Positions 45,199-57,042 of a stretch of DNA of 64,000 nucleotides are shown here, piece after piece. This stretch comes from Punctularia strigosozonata HHB-11173 SS5 (taxonomy: Eukaryota > Basidiomycota > Agaricomycetes > Corticiales > Punctulariaceae): assembly GCF_000264995.1 (NCBI RefSeq), contig NW_006767436.1:1116075-1180074 (forward strand). The letters run 5' to 3'. How positions within the stretch are numbered: position 1 is the stretch's first letter; every line of letters starts with the position of its first letter. The position numbers were made by a program, and so were the translations under genes. The notes under the pieces are model-generated. The model did not search any database and was not told the origin of the DNA. It saw nothing but the letters and a program-made list of their open reading frames with translations.

Positions 45199-48105
45199 TC
45201 AACATAACGGTTGCGGTCGTTGAAGGCTGACATCCAACCGTGACGCCAAGTCAGTGATTTGACGTTGTAATGACTCTATCCTTGTACGGCTGAAGGGTGG
45301 TCAGTGAACAATCTCACAACAGCGGCATGACAACACTCACTCGGCGTTCGATCGCTCTCCCAGCTCGAAAGCCTGGGTGGTTCCCAGCTCGTCGGCACGG
45401 CTTAGCTTCTTTCGTTCCACCTCCTTTTGGTGCATCTCCTTCAAGCTCGGACCTAGGCGTGTAAATTCCCGCTCGAGCTAGAGGAAAAGAGGATTAGAGC
45501 AGCTCTGAAGTTTAGGCCCTTGTTACACTCACGAGTTTTATGCGGGCGGCCAAAGAGCTTTGGTCGAAGCGCCCGGCGCCTTTCACCTCCTCCTTCATCC
45601 GACTGAGCTCCTTAAACCACTTCATCTCGTGCTCGCTCAGTTCTGGAGAGACCTTCTGCATCATCGCCTGCAGCACGCGGTCCGAGCGCGAAATCAGACC
45701 CAGCTGTGAGTCCTGAAGCCTCGCCAGCTTCTCCCTCGCGGCCAACTGCCGAGGGCCCTTGAGCTGTTCTACGAGCTCCAGCATCGTCCCGCACGTTGCC
45801 TGCTGCCGCGCGAACTCCTGCTGTTGCAGTCCGACGCGGCCTTCAGCTGCCTGGTGCGCGAGCTGTACATCGCGGATCTGGCTCCGGAATTGTTCCACGG
45901 TGCTGCCAAGGAACCGCAGGGTGTCGGGCGTGAGGACGAACTCGTCTTGACTCCCCTTGGGCAAGGCCAGTCGGGGGTTGGAGGGAAGGCCAGATACGGA
46001 CCGTGATAGTATAGGCGGCTCGGAGAAGGGCTCCTTGCTCAACAGCGAGACATAAGCGGGCGGACCATTGGGTTCGGGTAATGGATCGTCGATATTCGTG
46101 TCTTGAGCTGTCGTTTCCGTGGCTGACGAAGGAGTCGGGTGATCCGACCGCACGGTGAGCGGGAACGATACTACTCGTCCAGCTGAAGTTAGGACGAAGA
46201 TGCTGTATGTCATGTAGACGTCGTTCGGGATAGCCACCGCCGTCACCGGGTTCGACGACTTGCGCTCCACTGAGAAGGTGCTCACAACGGGCCGAACGTC
46301 AGTGCCCCGCGAGCACTCCAAAGCGTTCCCCGTGTCGGATCCGTCGTCCCGAACAGCGGCTTCCAAACTGGTCAAGACAGGTCCGAGATCTAGTGAGTGT
46401 ACGCCAAATGCGTGGTAAACGTAAATAGTGTCCTCGTGCATCGGATCGGGGTATAGGACAGGGTGATTGCCTGAAACCAGATCCAAGGCTGAGGGCTCCG
46501 TCGCCGAAAGCGTTTTCACCGTCCCGAGGTCTATAGATTCGTAAACAGCGAGCATAGGCAGTTCAGGCCGCTTGGACTGCAGATTGGTAATGAGCGAAAA
46601 TGTAGGGTTGAGTATTGCAGACGGTATTGTACCTGTTTGTTCTGCCACTTCGCTTCCACCTTTTCAACGTCTAAACACACATCCACCTTGCCGTCTTGAT
46701 AGGCAATCAAGACGACGCCAATCTGATCGGTGTCACCCGTGGTGGCCTCGTCGTCATCCAAATCCCCGAAAGACGCATACAATATGTCGGTCGCATCTCC
46801 ACCTTCGCTACCGTCGAGCGTTCGAGGCGCAGGTTGCAGAAGAAACGGTCCTTGTCGGAGTGGAGGATTTTTCAAGGAGGAAGGAGGGTGCATGAGAACG
46901 GATCTGGACGGTGCAGGGAAAGCCGTCCCAGGCGGTAGCTGCTTCAACAGCGATGACACGTATTTTGACTGATAGTCGTAAACGGTAGAGAACCGTTCCC
47001 GTTGTCGCTCTGCCGTCGATGCGGCGAGGTCCTGTGCTTCGTTCAAGAACTCTTGCTTGGCGGCAACAAAGCATTCTAGAGCGTGCACGTACGACGACGG
47101 GACAGAGCTAGAAAGCGATGAGCACGACCAAAACGTGCCACAAAGGCACGGCTTACGCGTTTTTAGGCATATAGGGACAGATGGCGTAGACGTCTCCGCT
47201 CTTCATCAAAGCATACACCGTCAGGGGTCCCCAGTCTGCTCTACCTCTGCCGAGAGTAAAGGACGCGACTTCGCGCTCGGAGGGATCTTGCGCAAGATAT
47301 CGTCCACCTATCTTCTCAGGAACGAAGGACAGTACCTGTTGCGGTTCCTCGGGATCGAGGGAGATATCGTACTCCCTGTGTTCGTGTTAGCAATGCCAAG
47401 GGATCGGACAGCGTTCAGAGACATACCGAAGTTTCCCGTCAGTCGTCATCACCATCAGGACCGAACCTGCTTCTCCCCATGGATGCCAGTCAACCTTGGC
47501 GATCGGTGGGGCTCCTCTTGTAGCATGGTAGAACGTCCCAATTTGTATGGACCTGCCAAGCTGCGTCAGTTAGCACATCCCAAGATACCAAGCGCGTGTC
47601 GCTTACTTGCAGTCCAGAGCGGTAGGCACGAGCCTGCCATACCCCGCTCTCGGCAGTACGACCACGGCGACCTGACGGGCACCGGCTACGGCCAGCAATT
47701 TGCCATTGGGGTTCAGCGATAGCTGTTGGATTTCAAACTCGATGTTTGGCGCGTGTAACGTCTTGCACATCAGTGAGACGAGGTAGCCAGAGCCGGACGC
47801 TGGGCTGCGCGCACCTTGTAACCTTTGCTCGTGCCTTGCTCAAGTTTCAAGTCTCCGAGCGAAGTAATGCGGAGCTCGCTCCCGGACGCGACAATCAGGT
47901 CGTTGTCGCGGATAAGCATGACTTGTCTCCTTCCAATGGGCGTAGACTCATCGTCATCGTCGCTTGCTCCGGTGAAGCTGGTCAGGGTGCGCGTGGAGAG
48001 CTCCAGAGGTTCCTGGTCGCGAGTTCCAGAAGCTGAAGCGCGCTTAGACGGCGTGAAGATCGGGTGATTGTGCAGAGACGAGCTCCATTCGTGGGCCGTA
48101 GACAT
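45199..48105 (-). CDS. NUP82: Nucleoporin NUP82 (NUP88)
   Basis: Beta-propeller plus coiled-coil nucleoporin of the cytoplasmic mRNA export platform. N-terminus MSTAHEWSSSLHNHPIFTPS; propeller strands LIRDNDLIVASGSELRI, IQQLSLNPNGKLLAVAGARQVAVVVLP, VDWHPWGEAGSVLMVMTTDGKLREYD, WGPLTVYALMKSGDVYAICPYMP and IGVVLIAYQDGKVDVCLDVEKVEAKW. The second part has the coiled-coil LRFLGSTVEQFRSQIRDVQLAHQAAEGR and RLQDSQLGLISRSDRVLQAMMQKV, and the tail SLKEMHQKEVERKKLSRADEL to RIESLQRQITDLASRL. The stop is at 45199-45201. Introns near 46600-46640, 47100-47160 and 47560-47610. Partner NSP1 is 2.4 kb away across the WW-like gene. Divergent from PRE10. Confidence 0.92.
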
Positions 48106-48298
48106 TCTCCGGCAGAGTTTGCCTGCGGTAGTTCAACCGAACTTGTGGAAGAGACGCCGGCACGGTGGTGGCTGAGCTCGAGATGAGGCTGGCGCGTCCA
48201 AGTCCGGGAGCACGCGTACGCGTCCCTGCACTCGCTCATCCTTCGCTCGTCCGTTCATACCCACACCTGGGATCTCTGCAGTGCTGTAGTCTTGCGAC
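48106..48298. promoter_or_regulatory. Bidirectional promoter NUP82 / PRE10 with tandem ACGCGT
   Basis: 193 bp between start codons. ACGCGT occurs twice in direct abutment (48212-48217 and 48218-48223), 76-87 bp upstream of PRE10. This is the core of the MluI cell-cycle box bound by MBF. Confidence 0.6.
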
Positions 48299-49379
48299 AT
48301 GACTTCTATTGGGACGGGCTACGATCTCTCTGCCAGCACATACTCGCCTGATGGCCGCATCTTCCAGGTCTACACCATCTCACCATGTTGGAAGCCGCGA
48401 TGATCTCATTCCTTGACATGGTCTTGTAGGTTGAATACGCTAACAAAGCCGTTGAGAACTCCGGGTGGGTAATTTGGTGGTACTGAACGTGTACTTCCCT
48501 CATAACGCTTACTTATAGAACCGCGATCGGGCTACGAGTGAAGGATGGTGTAGTGCTCGCCGTCGAGAAACTCGCGCATTCAAAGCTGCTCGTACCTGCG
48601 TCCAACAGGCGGATACAAACCATCGACAAGCACATCGGCTTGGTCAGAATCCATTTCATACGGTTGGGACGATGATTGACCTTAGGTTCATTCATAGGCA
48701 ACGTCAGGTCTCCTCGCAGATGGCAGGCACATCGCTAACCGCGCGCGCGAGGAGGCTTCCAACTACCGATCGACCTACCGGGCACCCACTACTCTGAAGG
48801 TACAGCCGCGTCACTCATGCTTGCTCTCTTCCCTACCCATAACACATATATAGGCTCTCGCCGGCCGCTTAGGCCTCTATGTGCAGGCGTATACGCTATA
48901 CTCGTCCGTCCGGCCCTTCGGCATCAGCACACTCTTGGCTGCCATCGACAAAGATGGGCCTGCACTCTACGTTGTAGAACCCAGCGGTGTCTTCTACGTA
49001 TGTTCTCGCACGTGTCCTCGCCACGCCGGTCCTCTGATCAGTCCATGAATAGGGCTACCACGGCGCGGCCGTGGGAAAAGGGCGCCAGCTCGCCAAGACG
49101 GAGCTCGAGAAGCTCAAGCTCGCTGAGTTATCCACCCGGGAGGCGGTCATCGAGGCGGCGAGGATGTGAGGCCATTTCCTTCTTGTTATGCAGGTGAACT
49201 CGGCGCTAATTATTCGCAGCATCCACCTCGTGCACGATGATGCTCAAGGGAAGGATTTCGAGCTCGAGATCTCATGGATCGGCGACGAAACCGGCGGCGT
49301 CTTCGCGCCCGTGCCGCAAGACCTCCAAGAGGAGGCCGAGCGAAAGGCGAAGGAGGCCTTGGAGGGGGATCTCGAGTAG
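48299..49379 (+). CDS. PRE10: 20S proteasome alpha-7 subunit
   Basis: Outer-ring alpha subunit (PSMA3 orthologue). [23 protein letters not shown] has the alpha signature; [12 protein letters not shown] and [26 protein letters not shown] follow introns at 48370-48430 and 48463-48520. [24 protein letters not shown]-type sequence near 48880-48930 and [10 protein letters not shown] near 49110 complete the fold, and the C-terminal KEALEGDLE carries the acidic end. About five introns. Catalysis is not expected from alpha subunits. Confidence 0.95.
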
Positions 49380-49502
49380 GAGAGCATCTGTAATATAATG
49401 TGTGGATGCATTGCGTCTCATAGGATCGATGCCATTCCGAGCTTTGAGTACATGGGCCAATCAAAAACTACATAGATACACCAAAACCCAAAAGAAAAGG
49501 GA

Positions 49503-51101
49503 TTACGCCTGCACGCTCTCCCTCGCCTTCGCTTCGAATTCCTGGCAGTTCACAACTCGGCCCTCCCGCCTGCTCGCCTCCGCCGCGAAGACGGTGAGAT
49601 GGCTGTTGAGCACTTCGCCGACGTGAGTGCCGAGCTCGTGCTGGCTGCCAGTGCGGACGGCCTCGACGAACGCGCGGATGAGGCCCGTGTCGCCGCCGCC
49701 ATGGTGACCGCCCTCGGCGCGGGGCCGGTGCTGCGTCGTCTGGCGCGTGCGGAAGTCGGACACGGTGAAGGACGTCATGTCGCCGACGATCTCGCCGTGC
49801 GTGAAGTGGAGCCTCGTCTGGCGCTCGCAGATGAGCGACGTCTGGGCGACCATCGTGAAGGACGCGGTCGCGCCCGAGCCGAACTCGATGTTGACGACCT
49901 GGTTGTCGCACACGTCGTTGTCGCACTCGTACGCGCACCGGCCGTAGGGTCCGTTGCGGATCGCCTCCGTCACGTTCTCGATGTCGGGGATGCCGTCGAC
50001 GGTGACGGACGCGGGCCAGCCCGTGTTGCCGCGCGCGACGGAGTCTATGTATACTGGTGAAAGTGTCAACTCTACGAGCGACGGCTCGAATTCGCGTTGC
50101 AGCACGCACCCTTTTTGGCGCTGTACGGGCACTGGCTCTCGTATGCACAGTTGAGGCAGCGCGTCGCGTCGCCGGCCTCGGCGGGCTTGGCGGACTTGCG
50201 GAAGTGGAATAGGGAGCCGAAGGACGAGACGCGGGCGGGCTTGTCGTCCGCGAACCAGTGGCAGAGGATGTCGATGTCGTGGCAGGATTTGGTCATGAGC
50301 GAGAAGGAGGACTGGTCCTCGCGCGCCCAGCTGCCGCGGACGTACGAGTGTGCGAAGTGCCAATGGCCGACCGGCTCGACGTGAACGGCGTTCACGAGCG
50401 TGCCGAGTTGACCTGAACGGATGATCTCCGTGATCGCCTTGCTGTAAGGCGAGTAGCGGAGGACTGGGGGACGTTGGCATCAATATGGTTGGAATATAGC
50501 CGTACGGGAGTATAGCTGACCATGTCCCATGCCAAAGATGATGCCCGCCTTCTTCACAGCGGCCTCTATCTTAATACAGTCCGAGATGCTCGTCGCCATC
50601 GGCTTCTCGCAGAGGATGTGGTATCCTTGCTCGGCAAAGACCTCGACGAGCTCGGCGTGCATGTGGTCCTGGACGGTGATAAGCACGGCGTCGGCGAGAC
50701 GCTTGCCGATCGTTCTGAGTGTCTCTGCGGACGCAGCATGGAGGTCTTGCCAGGTGGTGAAGGTGAGGGTGGGGTCGACGCGGTGAGTATCAGCCATGAG
50801 CCGACGCGTCTTGGGCCGCGGCTCGGCGATGGCAACGACCTGGCATTTCGCCGGGTTATCGAGCGCGTACTGCGCGTATGCCTAAATGCCGAACGTGTGA
50901 GGTTGCGGGTCGCGAGAAGGGGGAGGTCGGGTTTGGGGTGGGGGTGGTACTTACGTTGCCGCGCGAGCCGCAACCGACGACGGCGATGGTGACGGGGTCG
51001 ACGAGCGGGGCTGGCATGGTGGAGGTGGAGGAAGAGGACGAGAGATGCTGGAGGATGCGCAGGGGCCGAGCGAAGACGCCCTTGCTCGCGCTGGCCGGCA
51101 T
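49503..51101 (-). CDS. Gfo/Idh/MocA NAD(P)-dependent oxidoreductase
   Basis: About 480 residues. MPASASKGVFARPLRILQHL precedes VTIAVVGCGSRGN (Rossmann dinucleotide motif GCGSRG), AYAQYALDNPAKCQVVAIAEP, then DAVLITVQDHMHAELVEVFAEQGYHILCEKPMATS (the EKP signature), GMGHVLRYSPYSKAI, GHWHFAHSYVRGSWAREDQ, SCHDIDILCHWF and DVCDNQVVNIEFGSGATASFTMVA. The N-terminal Arg/Ser-rich start may be a short mitochondrial-type extension; an alternative start (MPAPLVDPV) is at about 51017. The CAYESQC and CAYECDNDVC cysteines are unusual and may bind a metal. Substrate not predictable. Convergent with PRE10 by 124 bp. Confidence 0.85.
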
Positions 51102-51382
51102 ACTTATCAGGTTATCTTCAGAGCACAGCGGCGCGGCACGCTAACGGCTGGGCGGGTGACCTCGCGCCATCGTCCTTCGCGCGCATTCGCTCCGAGATAG
51201 GCACGGCCAGAGGAAGATCGAGGCGTCGCCTGCCGTAAAGGAGGACGAGAACGCAATTCCGACATACGCTCACATCCAACCTGACATATCCCGGCCCTCT
51301 CACAGGCCGCGGCCAACCCTAGGATGGGGTCACGCGCTCGCGAACGCGTGACGGCCAGCCGACACCACCCCCGTTCGGGACC
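51102..51382. promoter_or_regulatory. Bidirectional promoter with one ACGCGT
   Basis: 281 bp between start codons of the oxidoreductase and the next gene. ACGCGT at 51344-51349, 34-39 bp upstream of the forward start. No other element recognised. Confidence 0.4.
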
Positions 51383-52970
51383 GTGACGGCCATGCCGCGC
51401 GTGCTCCCCCGCCTCCTCGACCGTCTTGCAAAAACGCCCTTCGCTGCGCGCGACAACGGCGGCGTCGACCCGTCCTTCGGACGGAACCCCAAGCGGCGCT
51501 GGCGCTACCCCTCAACATCGCCCTTGCCTGCGCCGTCCTTCTCACCCGCCGGCCGCGCGCACTCCCTCCTGCTTGACGATGCGGACCCGATCTCGAACTC
51601 CAAGCTCTATGTGCGGCAGAAACGCCCTCCACCCGCCGTGCGCGTGCACGCGAACCAGAAGCGCGAGATCGTCGGCGCAGACGGGCGCACCCGACGTGTG
51701 GCGCCGCACCGGATGAGCGCGCTCGAGCGCGAATGGTGGTCGAATCCGTATCGTCAGCAACGGCATCTCTCATTCTGTGTCGGCATGTGCTGAGAGATTC
51801 GTTTAGTCCGCATGCTCGCGAGCCCCGTTCGCTGCTGCATGATGAGCGATCGTTCTTTACCGAACGGTCCGTCCCTCGTCATTCCCATCGCTGACGCTCA
51901 TCCTGACCCGTGCCTGCAGATTTCCTCGTTCGCCTCGCGGCCGTGAGACTCCCGACACCGCGCGGCGCGCGAGAGGCGACGTTGCTCGTTCCCGACGGAC
52001 TGCAGCATCCCAGATACACGAACAAACGCGTCGGCAAGGGGCGCTACGTCGTCTGCCGCGCGTCCGCGGTCGATGCGCTCGGCGAGCGCGGTATGTTTCC
52101 GTCCTCGCCGCGCTCCCTCACCCCTCTCAAGGCTCACATTCGCCGTGATTAGCCCACTACCGCCGGTACGCGCCCAACCTCTCGCACCACGCGCTCCTGG
52201 GGCGCCAGATCGGGCACCTCCTCCGCCTCCGCGCGTTACAAGAGCTGCGCCTCCTCGCCGCCTCGCTGTCCCTTCGCCCGCGTGGGGCGCTGGACCACCC
52301 GCTCATCCGTCGCCTGACGCGCGCCGAGTTCGACGAGCTGGCGATCGCGGGGTCCGTGCCGTGGGAGGGCGCCGCGGCGGTGCTCGTCGTCCCGCCCGTG
52401 AACCGGGACAAGAACACGGGGAAGCGGCCGCGGCCGGAGGCGGGGATGGCGCTGCTGCCGCTCGAGACGGAGGAGATCACGGGCAGGAAGGCGTTGCCGC
52501 CGAGCGTGATGTATCAGGTGGTGGGGGACGGCGGCGACGGGGGGATGACGCTCTCGAGGGCGGGCGTGCCGCTGTATAACGGCGTGGCGATGTTTCCGGA
52601 TCGGGAGCAGCGTGCGGCGCTGCATCAGGCGTTGAGCGAGGTGTTGAAGGTCGAGCGGCGGGCGCGCTTTAAGGAGGAGGGTCGGCGGAGGAAGGTCGAG
52701 AGCGCTGCGGCGCAGGAGGACGCGACGGAGAAGGACACGACGCCGAAGGAGAAGAAGGAACGCGCAAAGGGGGGCGCGAAGATGAGCCATGCGTTTCTGA
52801 TATGCTCGGACGCGGACACGCTGCTCCGTGCGGACGCGGTGCCGTTCTTGATCGCGCTTTGGCGGGTCAGGATGTGGGAAGGCGGCGGGTTCGATGACAA
52901 TCCCCCGCCGAGCCAGTGGGAGGTCGCGAGGTATACTCAGCCTCAATCTCAGTGTTCAGGCGTAGCATAG
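51383..52970 (+). CDS. Conserved fungal protein of unknown function
   Basis: About 480 residues. Start MTAMPRVLPRLLDRLAKTPF is Arg-rich and amphipathic, resembling a mitochondrial presequence. Conserved-looking segments: SNSKLYVRQKRPPPAVRVHANQKRE, MSALEREWWSNP, RMLASPVRCC, DFLVRLAAVRLPTPRG, ATLLVPDGLQHPRYTNKR, GKGRYVVC, LGRQIGHLLRLRALQELRLLAASL, LTRAEFDELAIAGSVPWEGAAAVLVVPPVNRD. Introns near 51750-51805, 51867-51920 and 52090-52155. C-terminal part is basic and Lys-rich (KDTTPKEKKERAKGGAKM), then WRVRMWEGGGFDDNPPPSQWE. No catalytic motif. A mitochondrial ribosome or assembly role is one guess. Confidence 0.65.
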
Positions 52971-53075
52971 CATATTGGGAAGAGGAAGGCATAATATTCG
53001 TAAACAACAGACGTGGTATAGTGAAGAATATATATATATCGTGGTAGCGCTACAGCGTATCAATCATCGTCCGAT

Positions 53076-54254
53076 CTAGTAGGGCGGCGGGCCGGGTGGG
53101 CCCCACGGGTGGTGGTGATGAGGAGGCCCGTGGTGGCGGCCCCAGTGGGGCGGCGGCGGCGGGTAGGGGAAGTGCGGATGCGCAGGGGGTGGGTAGTGTG
53201 CCGGGGGCGGCAGCGGATGAGGAGGCCGACGATCGCGGTGATGGGGGCTGCGAGGCGACGGTCCTGGGTGCGGGGAGTGAGTCGGGGGCGAGCGCGGGCG
53301 GGGAGGGGTAGGATCTCCCGGCGAGGGCGAGGGAGCAGGTCTGGGGGAGCGCGGCGGCTGCGGGGACCTGTCGGGCTGGCTTCCTCCTGGCGTGCGCTCG
53401 GGGGTGCGCGAACGCGAGCGCGTGCGGCGGCGCTCGTCCCAGCCTTCGCCGGAGGGAGGAGGAGGAGGCGGGGGCGGGGGCGGCCAGAAGGGCGGGCCGC
53501 CGTAGCCGTAGTGACGCCAGTGGGGTGGGCCGCCGCCGCCGTAAGGGTGGAAGTGGTGGTGCTTCCACGGAGGGCCGTGGTGGTGAGGCGGGCCCCAGGG
53601 ACCTCCCCAGTGGTGGGGAGGCGGGGGAGGCGGCGGGCCCCAGGGACCAGGAGGGCCGGGTGGGCCCCAGCCGTGCAGACCGTAGTGACGGAAGCGTCCC
53701 CTGCCTCCGCAGCGTCCGCGGCCGCGGAATCCTTCGTATCCGCCTGGGTCGCGATAGACTTCTGCGCCGGCGAGGAGCGAATCGAGCTGCGAATCGATGT
53801 CGAGGTCTGCGTAGGGGTCCGCAGGCGTGCGGGAGCGCTGGTGCGTGCGGCCGCGGGATGAGGGGCCGTCTTCGCGCCGGCGGGCAGCATCTTCGTCGTC
53901 TGGAAGAGTGATGGACTCGTCGATCGAGATGGAGGAGGACGAGGGGGCAATCGACGAGGGCGGGGGCGGGACGTGCACCGCGCGGCGGGAGAGGTCCTGG
54001 GCCGTGAAACGGATGGGTTGGCCTGCGGGGTGGGAGGCGAAGAAGTCGTTGAGCTCGTCGGGGGTGCTGAGGGTGACGACGTCGCCGTCGGGGTCGGTGT
54101 AGGAGACGGCGACGTTGTCGAGCGCGGTGCCGCAGAGGGCGGCGATGCGGGCGGCGAGTTCGGCCCAGTCGGGCTGGTCGGGGAAGGTGAGGCGGCGGGT
54201 GGTCGGTGTTGCGCCGACGGGGTGTGGGACGATGAGCTTGATAGCGAGGGCCAT
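53076..54254 (-). CDS. PB1-domain protein with Pro/His-rich tail
   Basis: About 390 residues. MALAIKLIVPHPVGATPTTRRLTF begins a PB1 domain (to about residue 85) with DWAELAARIAALCG, VAVSYTDPDGDVVTLSTPDELNDFFASH, whose DPDGD and following acids form the type I acidic cluster. After it the chain is disordered: PSSSSISIDESITL, Arg-Gly-rich RGRGRCGGRGRFRHYG, then runs of Pro with His (PPPPPPPHHWGG, HHHHPWGPP). No intron is needed. The PB1 suggests a scaffold for signalling or autophagy complexes. A shadow frame of 506 residues overlaps and is not real. Divergent from CDT1. Confidence 0.8.
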   Translation of the reverse strand: MALAIKLIVPHPVGATPTTRRLTFPDQPDWAELAARIAALCGTALDNVAVSYTDPDGDVVTLSTPDELNDFFASHPAGQPIRFTAQDLSRRAVHVPPPPSSIAPSSSSISIDESITLPDDEDAARRREDGPSSRGRTHQRSRTPADPYADLDIDSQLDSLLAGAEVYRDPGGYEGFRGRGRCGGRGRFRHYGLHGWGPPGPPGPWGPPPPPPPHHWGGPWGPPHHHGPPWKHHHFHPYGGGGPPHWRHYGYGGPPFWPPPPPPPPPPSGEGWDERRRTRSRSRTPERTPGGSQPDRSPQPPRSPRPAPSPSPGDPTPPRPRSPPTHSPHPGPSPRSPHHRDRRPPHPLPPPAHYPPPAHPHFPYPPPPPHWGRHHGPPHHHHPWGPPGPPPY

Positions 54255-54673
54255 GCTGGGGCTGCGGGCAGGGGGCACGGACGGTGGACGCCCCGGGCTT
54301 TTAATGATGGGCAGGGACAGACGGAGGCCGGGCTGCAGCTCAATCTGATCTGGGACCTCAGGGCGAACGGCGCCCGCGACTCCATCGCCACCCCCGTCGT
54401 GTGTCTGCGCCTATTTCGCAGCTTCCTGACATATCGCAACACATCACCCGCTCTTCGCCGTCCGCGCGCCCTTCTGCGGCCTCCGAACGAACCTGTTGCG
54501 CCAATCAATAGCCCGCCTCTCATTGGGAGAAGCCGGGTGCGGCACGTGGCACCCGTGAATCGGGGCACTGTCGTGATCACGCGTGGCTGTGGCGTCGCCT
54601 GTGACGCACCGCGGTGACACGCGTGACGCCTCGCGCTCCCTCTGCCCTCTGCGACACCTCCGGACGAGTCGCG
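54255..54673. promoter_or_regulatory. PB1 gene / CDT1 divergent promoter with two ACGCGT boxes
   Basis: 419 bp. ACGCGT at 54579-54584 and 54619-54624, 90 and 50 bp upstream of the CDT1 start. In fission yeast cdt1 is an MBF target through such boxes; here the role is inferred. Confidence 0.55.
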
Positions 54674-56699
54674 ATGTCGGACCTGTACACGGCGCTCCGC
54701 GTTTCGCCCAAGAAGAAGCGCACGCTCGTGGACTCGGACGACGACGACACAACATCCCCCAAGAAACTCCGCACACAGTTCGTCACCATGTTATTCCAAC
54801 ATCCTCCGTCTCACATTTTCTCTGCCCCTAGATCTCTCGCGAACAAGAAACACAAACCATCCCCAGCCCAGTCCATAACCCTCCCACCCCATCTCTCGCG
54901 CCTGTACAACATCCACACCGCGCTTCAGCACGCGATATCTCACGCGCTCGCCACCTGCGCCGTTTCGCCCACCTCCGACGCCGGCCTCGTCCCCAACGTC
55001 CTCAACCACCTTTCGCTCGCCACCTACTCTGGCCTCACCAGCCGTTTCGACGTAGCAGACCTCCGTCGACTATGCTGGCTCTGGGAATGGGATGCCCAAG
55101 GTCTCCCGCGTCCAAGCACGCCGACTCCGGAAGAGGACGAGAACCCGTTCCTGGATAGCACCAGCGACAAGCCGCCGCCTCCGCGGGACTGGCAACGCGG
55201 CGCGATGGGCTTTATAATCACTCCCGCGACGCACCACCAGAAGAGTGCAGCTAAACGCGTGCCCGCGTACGGCGTCGGCATCGAGGTTGAGATGGACATG
55301 GACAAGGACATGACCGGCGGCATGGCTGCCGTCGCGCGTTGGACCGCCGCCGGCGAGACGCGCCGGAACGAAGTCAAGGCCAAGCTCGAGCGCTGGGTCG
55401 AGGTGAGCTTTTCAATCACCATTCCACAACACTCCGCGCAGTGATTGACGTCTTGTATAGTTGCATGGTGACGGCACCGTGCCGCCGTTACCTATGGCCG
55501 ACCTGCCCGCGCTCCCCAACGTCGCGAAGCCTTCCGCGCTGACGCAGCTCCTTGCTTCTGCCTCCCCCAAGGCAGCATCCCCGCGCGGGTCGAAAGTGCC
55601 CACCCTTTCGACCCCGTCCTCTCCCTCGCGCTCCCCCAAAAAGGCAGGCACGCTCAAGACGCCGGCCAAGCCGTTCGCGGTCCCGTTCCCGCTCACGCCT
55701 TCGACCTCTGGCAAGTCAGTTGCGTCATCAGATACCCCTTCGACTTCGACTTCGGCTGGCTCGCCGGTGAAGGGCGGCGCAACATCGGACGCGCTGCCGC
55801 TTCCGCTTGCGCTCTTCCCCAAGACGCCCTCGCACCGGCACAACCGATTCGATGCCGCCCGTACGCTGCTTACCCCGCGGACGCCTTCACTCTCGCCCTC
55901 ACGCTCGTCCGAGTTGTCCACGCCCTCCTCTTCCTCCTCTGTTCTGTCCACCCCGGTCGCCTTCCCTTCGACACCTCGCCACCAGACCGGCGGTGAACTC
56001 GCGACGCCGTCCACCGCACGGAGGCAGGCGCTCTACGACCGCGTCCGCCAAAAGTCGCTCACCTCCACGCCATCCAAGACGCCCTCCTCCAGATCGAGAG
56101 CAGCGGCCGCTCTAGACGGCACTAGCACGCCGCGCGAAGGGATGCAGCGGCTCGCGCAGGAGGAGCTCCGACGGCGCGTGCTGCTCGGCCGCCTCGCAGG
56201 CGTCGCGGAGAGCGTGTGGATGCTCTTCTCCGATCCGCTCGGCGCCGGGGCCGGATCGGGTGGCGGCGGCCTGGTGAGGAAGCGAAGGACGCTCCCGGCG
56301 GACGAGGTCGCGGCCGCGGTGGTGAAGAGTAGCCCGATGCCGATCTCCGGCGCGGAGGCGCGCGAGAGCCTCGCGCTCCTCGTCGGCCTGTGCCCGTTTT
56401 TCCTACGACGCGTCGACGTCGACGGCGAGGAGTGGCTCGAGATGCCGGCGCCCACCCAGCCATCGTCTATGGCGCCCGCGATCAGCACCCCTCGGAAGAA
56501 GAGGGCGGCTGCCAGGGACCGGGACGAGCTTCCGGCGCTTGCGAGCCCTGGGGCGCCGCCGCCGAGTCCGGGGCGGCGCGCGCGCGAGGAGAGCGGGGAG
56601 AAGCTGCTCGCACGCAGCCCGAAGAGCGTGCGACCCGTTCAGGGCGGGTTGCGCGAGGTCCGCGAGCGGATCAGGCGCGAGCTCGAGCTGGCCGATTGA
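54674..56699 (+). CDS. CDT1: DNA replication licensing factor CDT1
   Basis: Loads MCM2-7 at origins in G1. Start [18 protein letters not shown] with an acidic patch (DSDDDD). Middle domain: [61 protein letters not shown]; after one intron (about 55402-55460) a Ser/Thr/Pro-rich linker with many SP/TP sites fit for CDK control ([11 protein letters not shown]). The C-terminal winged helix: [80 protein letters not shown]. The tail [18 protein letters not shown] is helical. Length about 655 residues is in the family range. No geminin is known in fungi. The two promoter ACGCGT boxes fit late-mitosis/G1 expression. Confidence 0.9.
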
Positions 56700-57042
56700 A
56701 TGGGCCGGCGTGATATTTCGGTCGCTTGCTGTTGTTTCTGTGCTTTCATGTGTTGTTGTGCTTTATTGCGATACCTGCCCCATCCTACGCCCCTGACATT
56801 CCTACCCTGCGCTACCCTCCATCCTATCACCGTCTTCCGCTTTTCATGTCTTGCGCTACCTTACCCTCACACTACCCTTGCTCCGCATTTCCTTGTGTTC
56901 GTTGCATGTTTTGATGACCTCGTATCTGTCCCTCACACCATCTGTATACCTCTACGTCTTGTTGTGCGATGCACATGCAATCGATATGTTCGCCTATGAA
57001 CGGCAGGGGGAAAATAAAGAGACAAAATTACAGACGCCCTGA
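56700..57042. other. Convergent CDT1 / RPN12 3' region
   Basis: 343 bp, T/C-rich with pyrimidine-rich runs. It should contain both polyadenylation sites. No coding frame with family features was seen. Confidence 0.5.

Noticed and set aside
49468-50148. 226-codon Arg-rich minus-strand frame at the oxidoreductase
   Set aside because: It is an alternate frame of the Gfo/Idh/MocA exon, with no family features.
53060-54580. 506-codon minus-strand frame beside the PB1 gene
   Set aside because: Shadow frame of the PB1 protein exon; low-complexity Pro/Ser/Thr, no homology features, while the PB1 frame has clear domain motifs.
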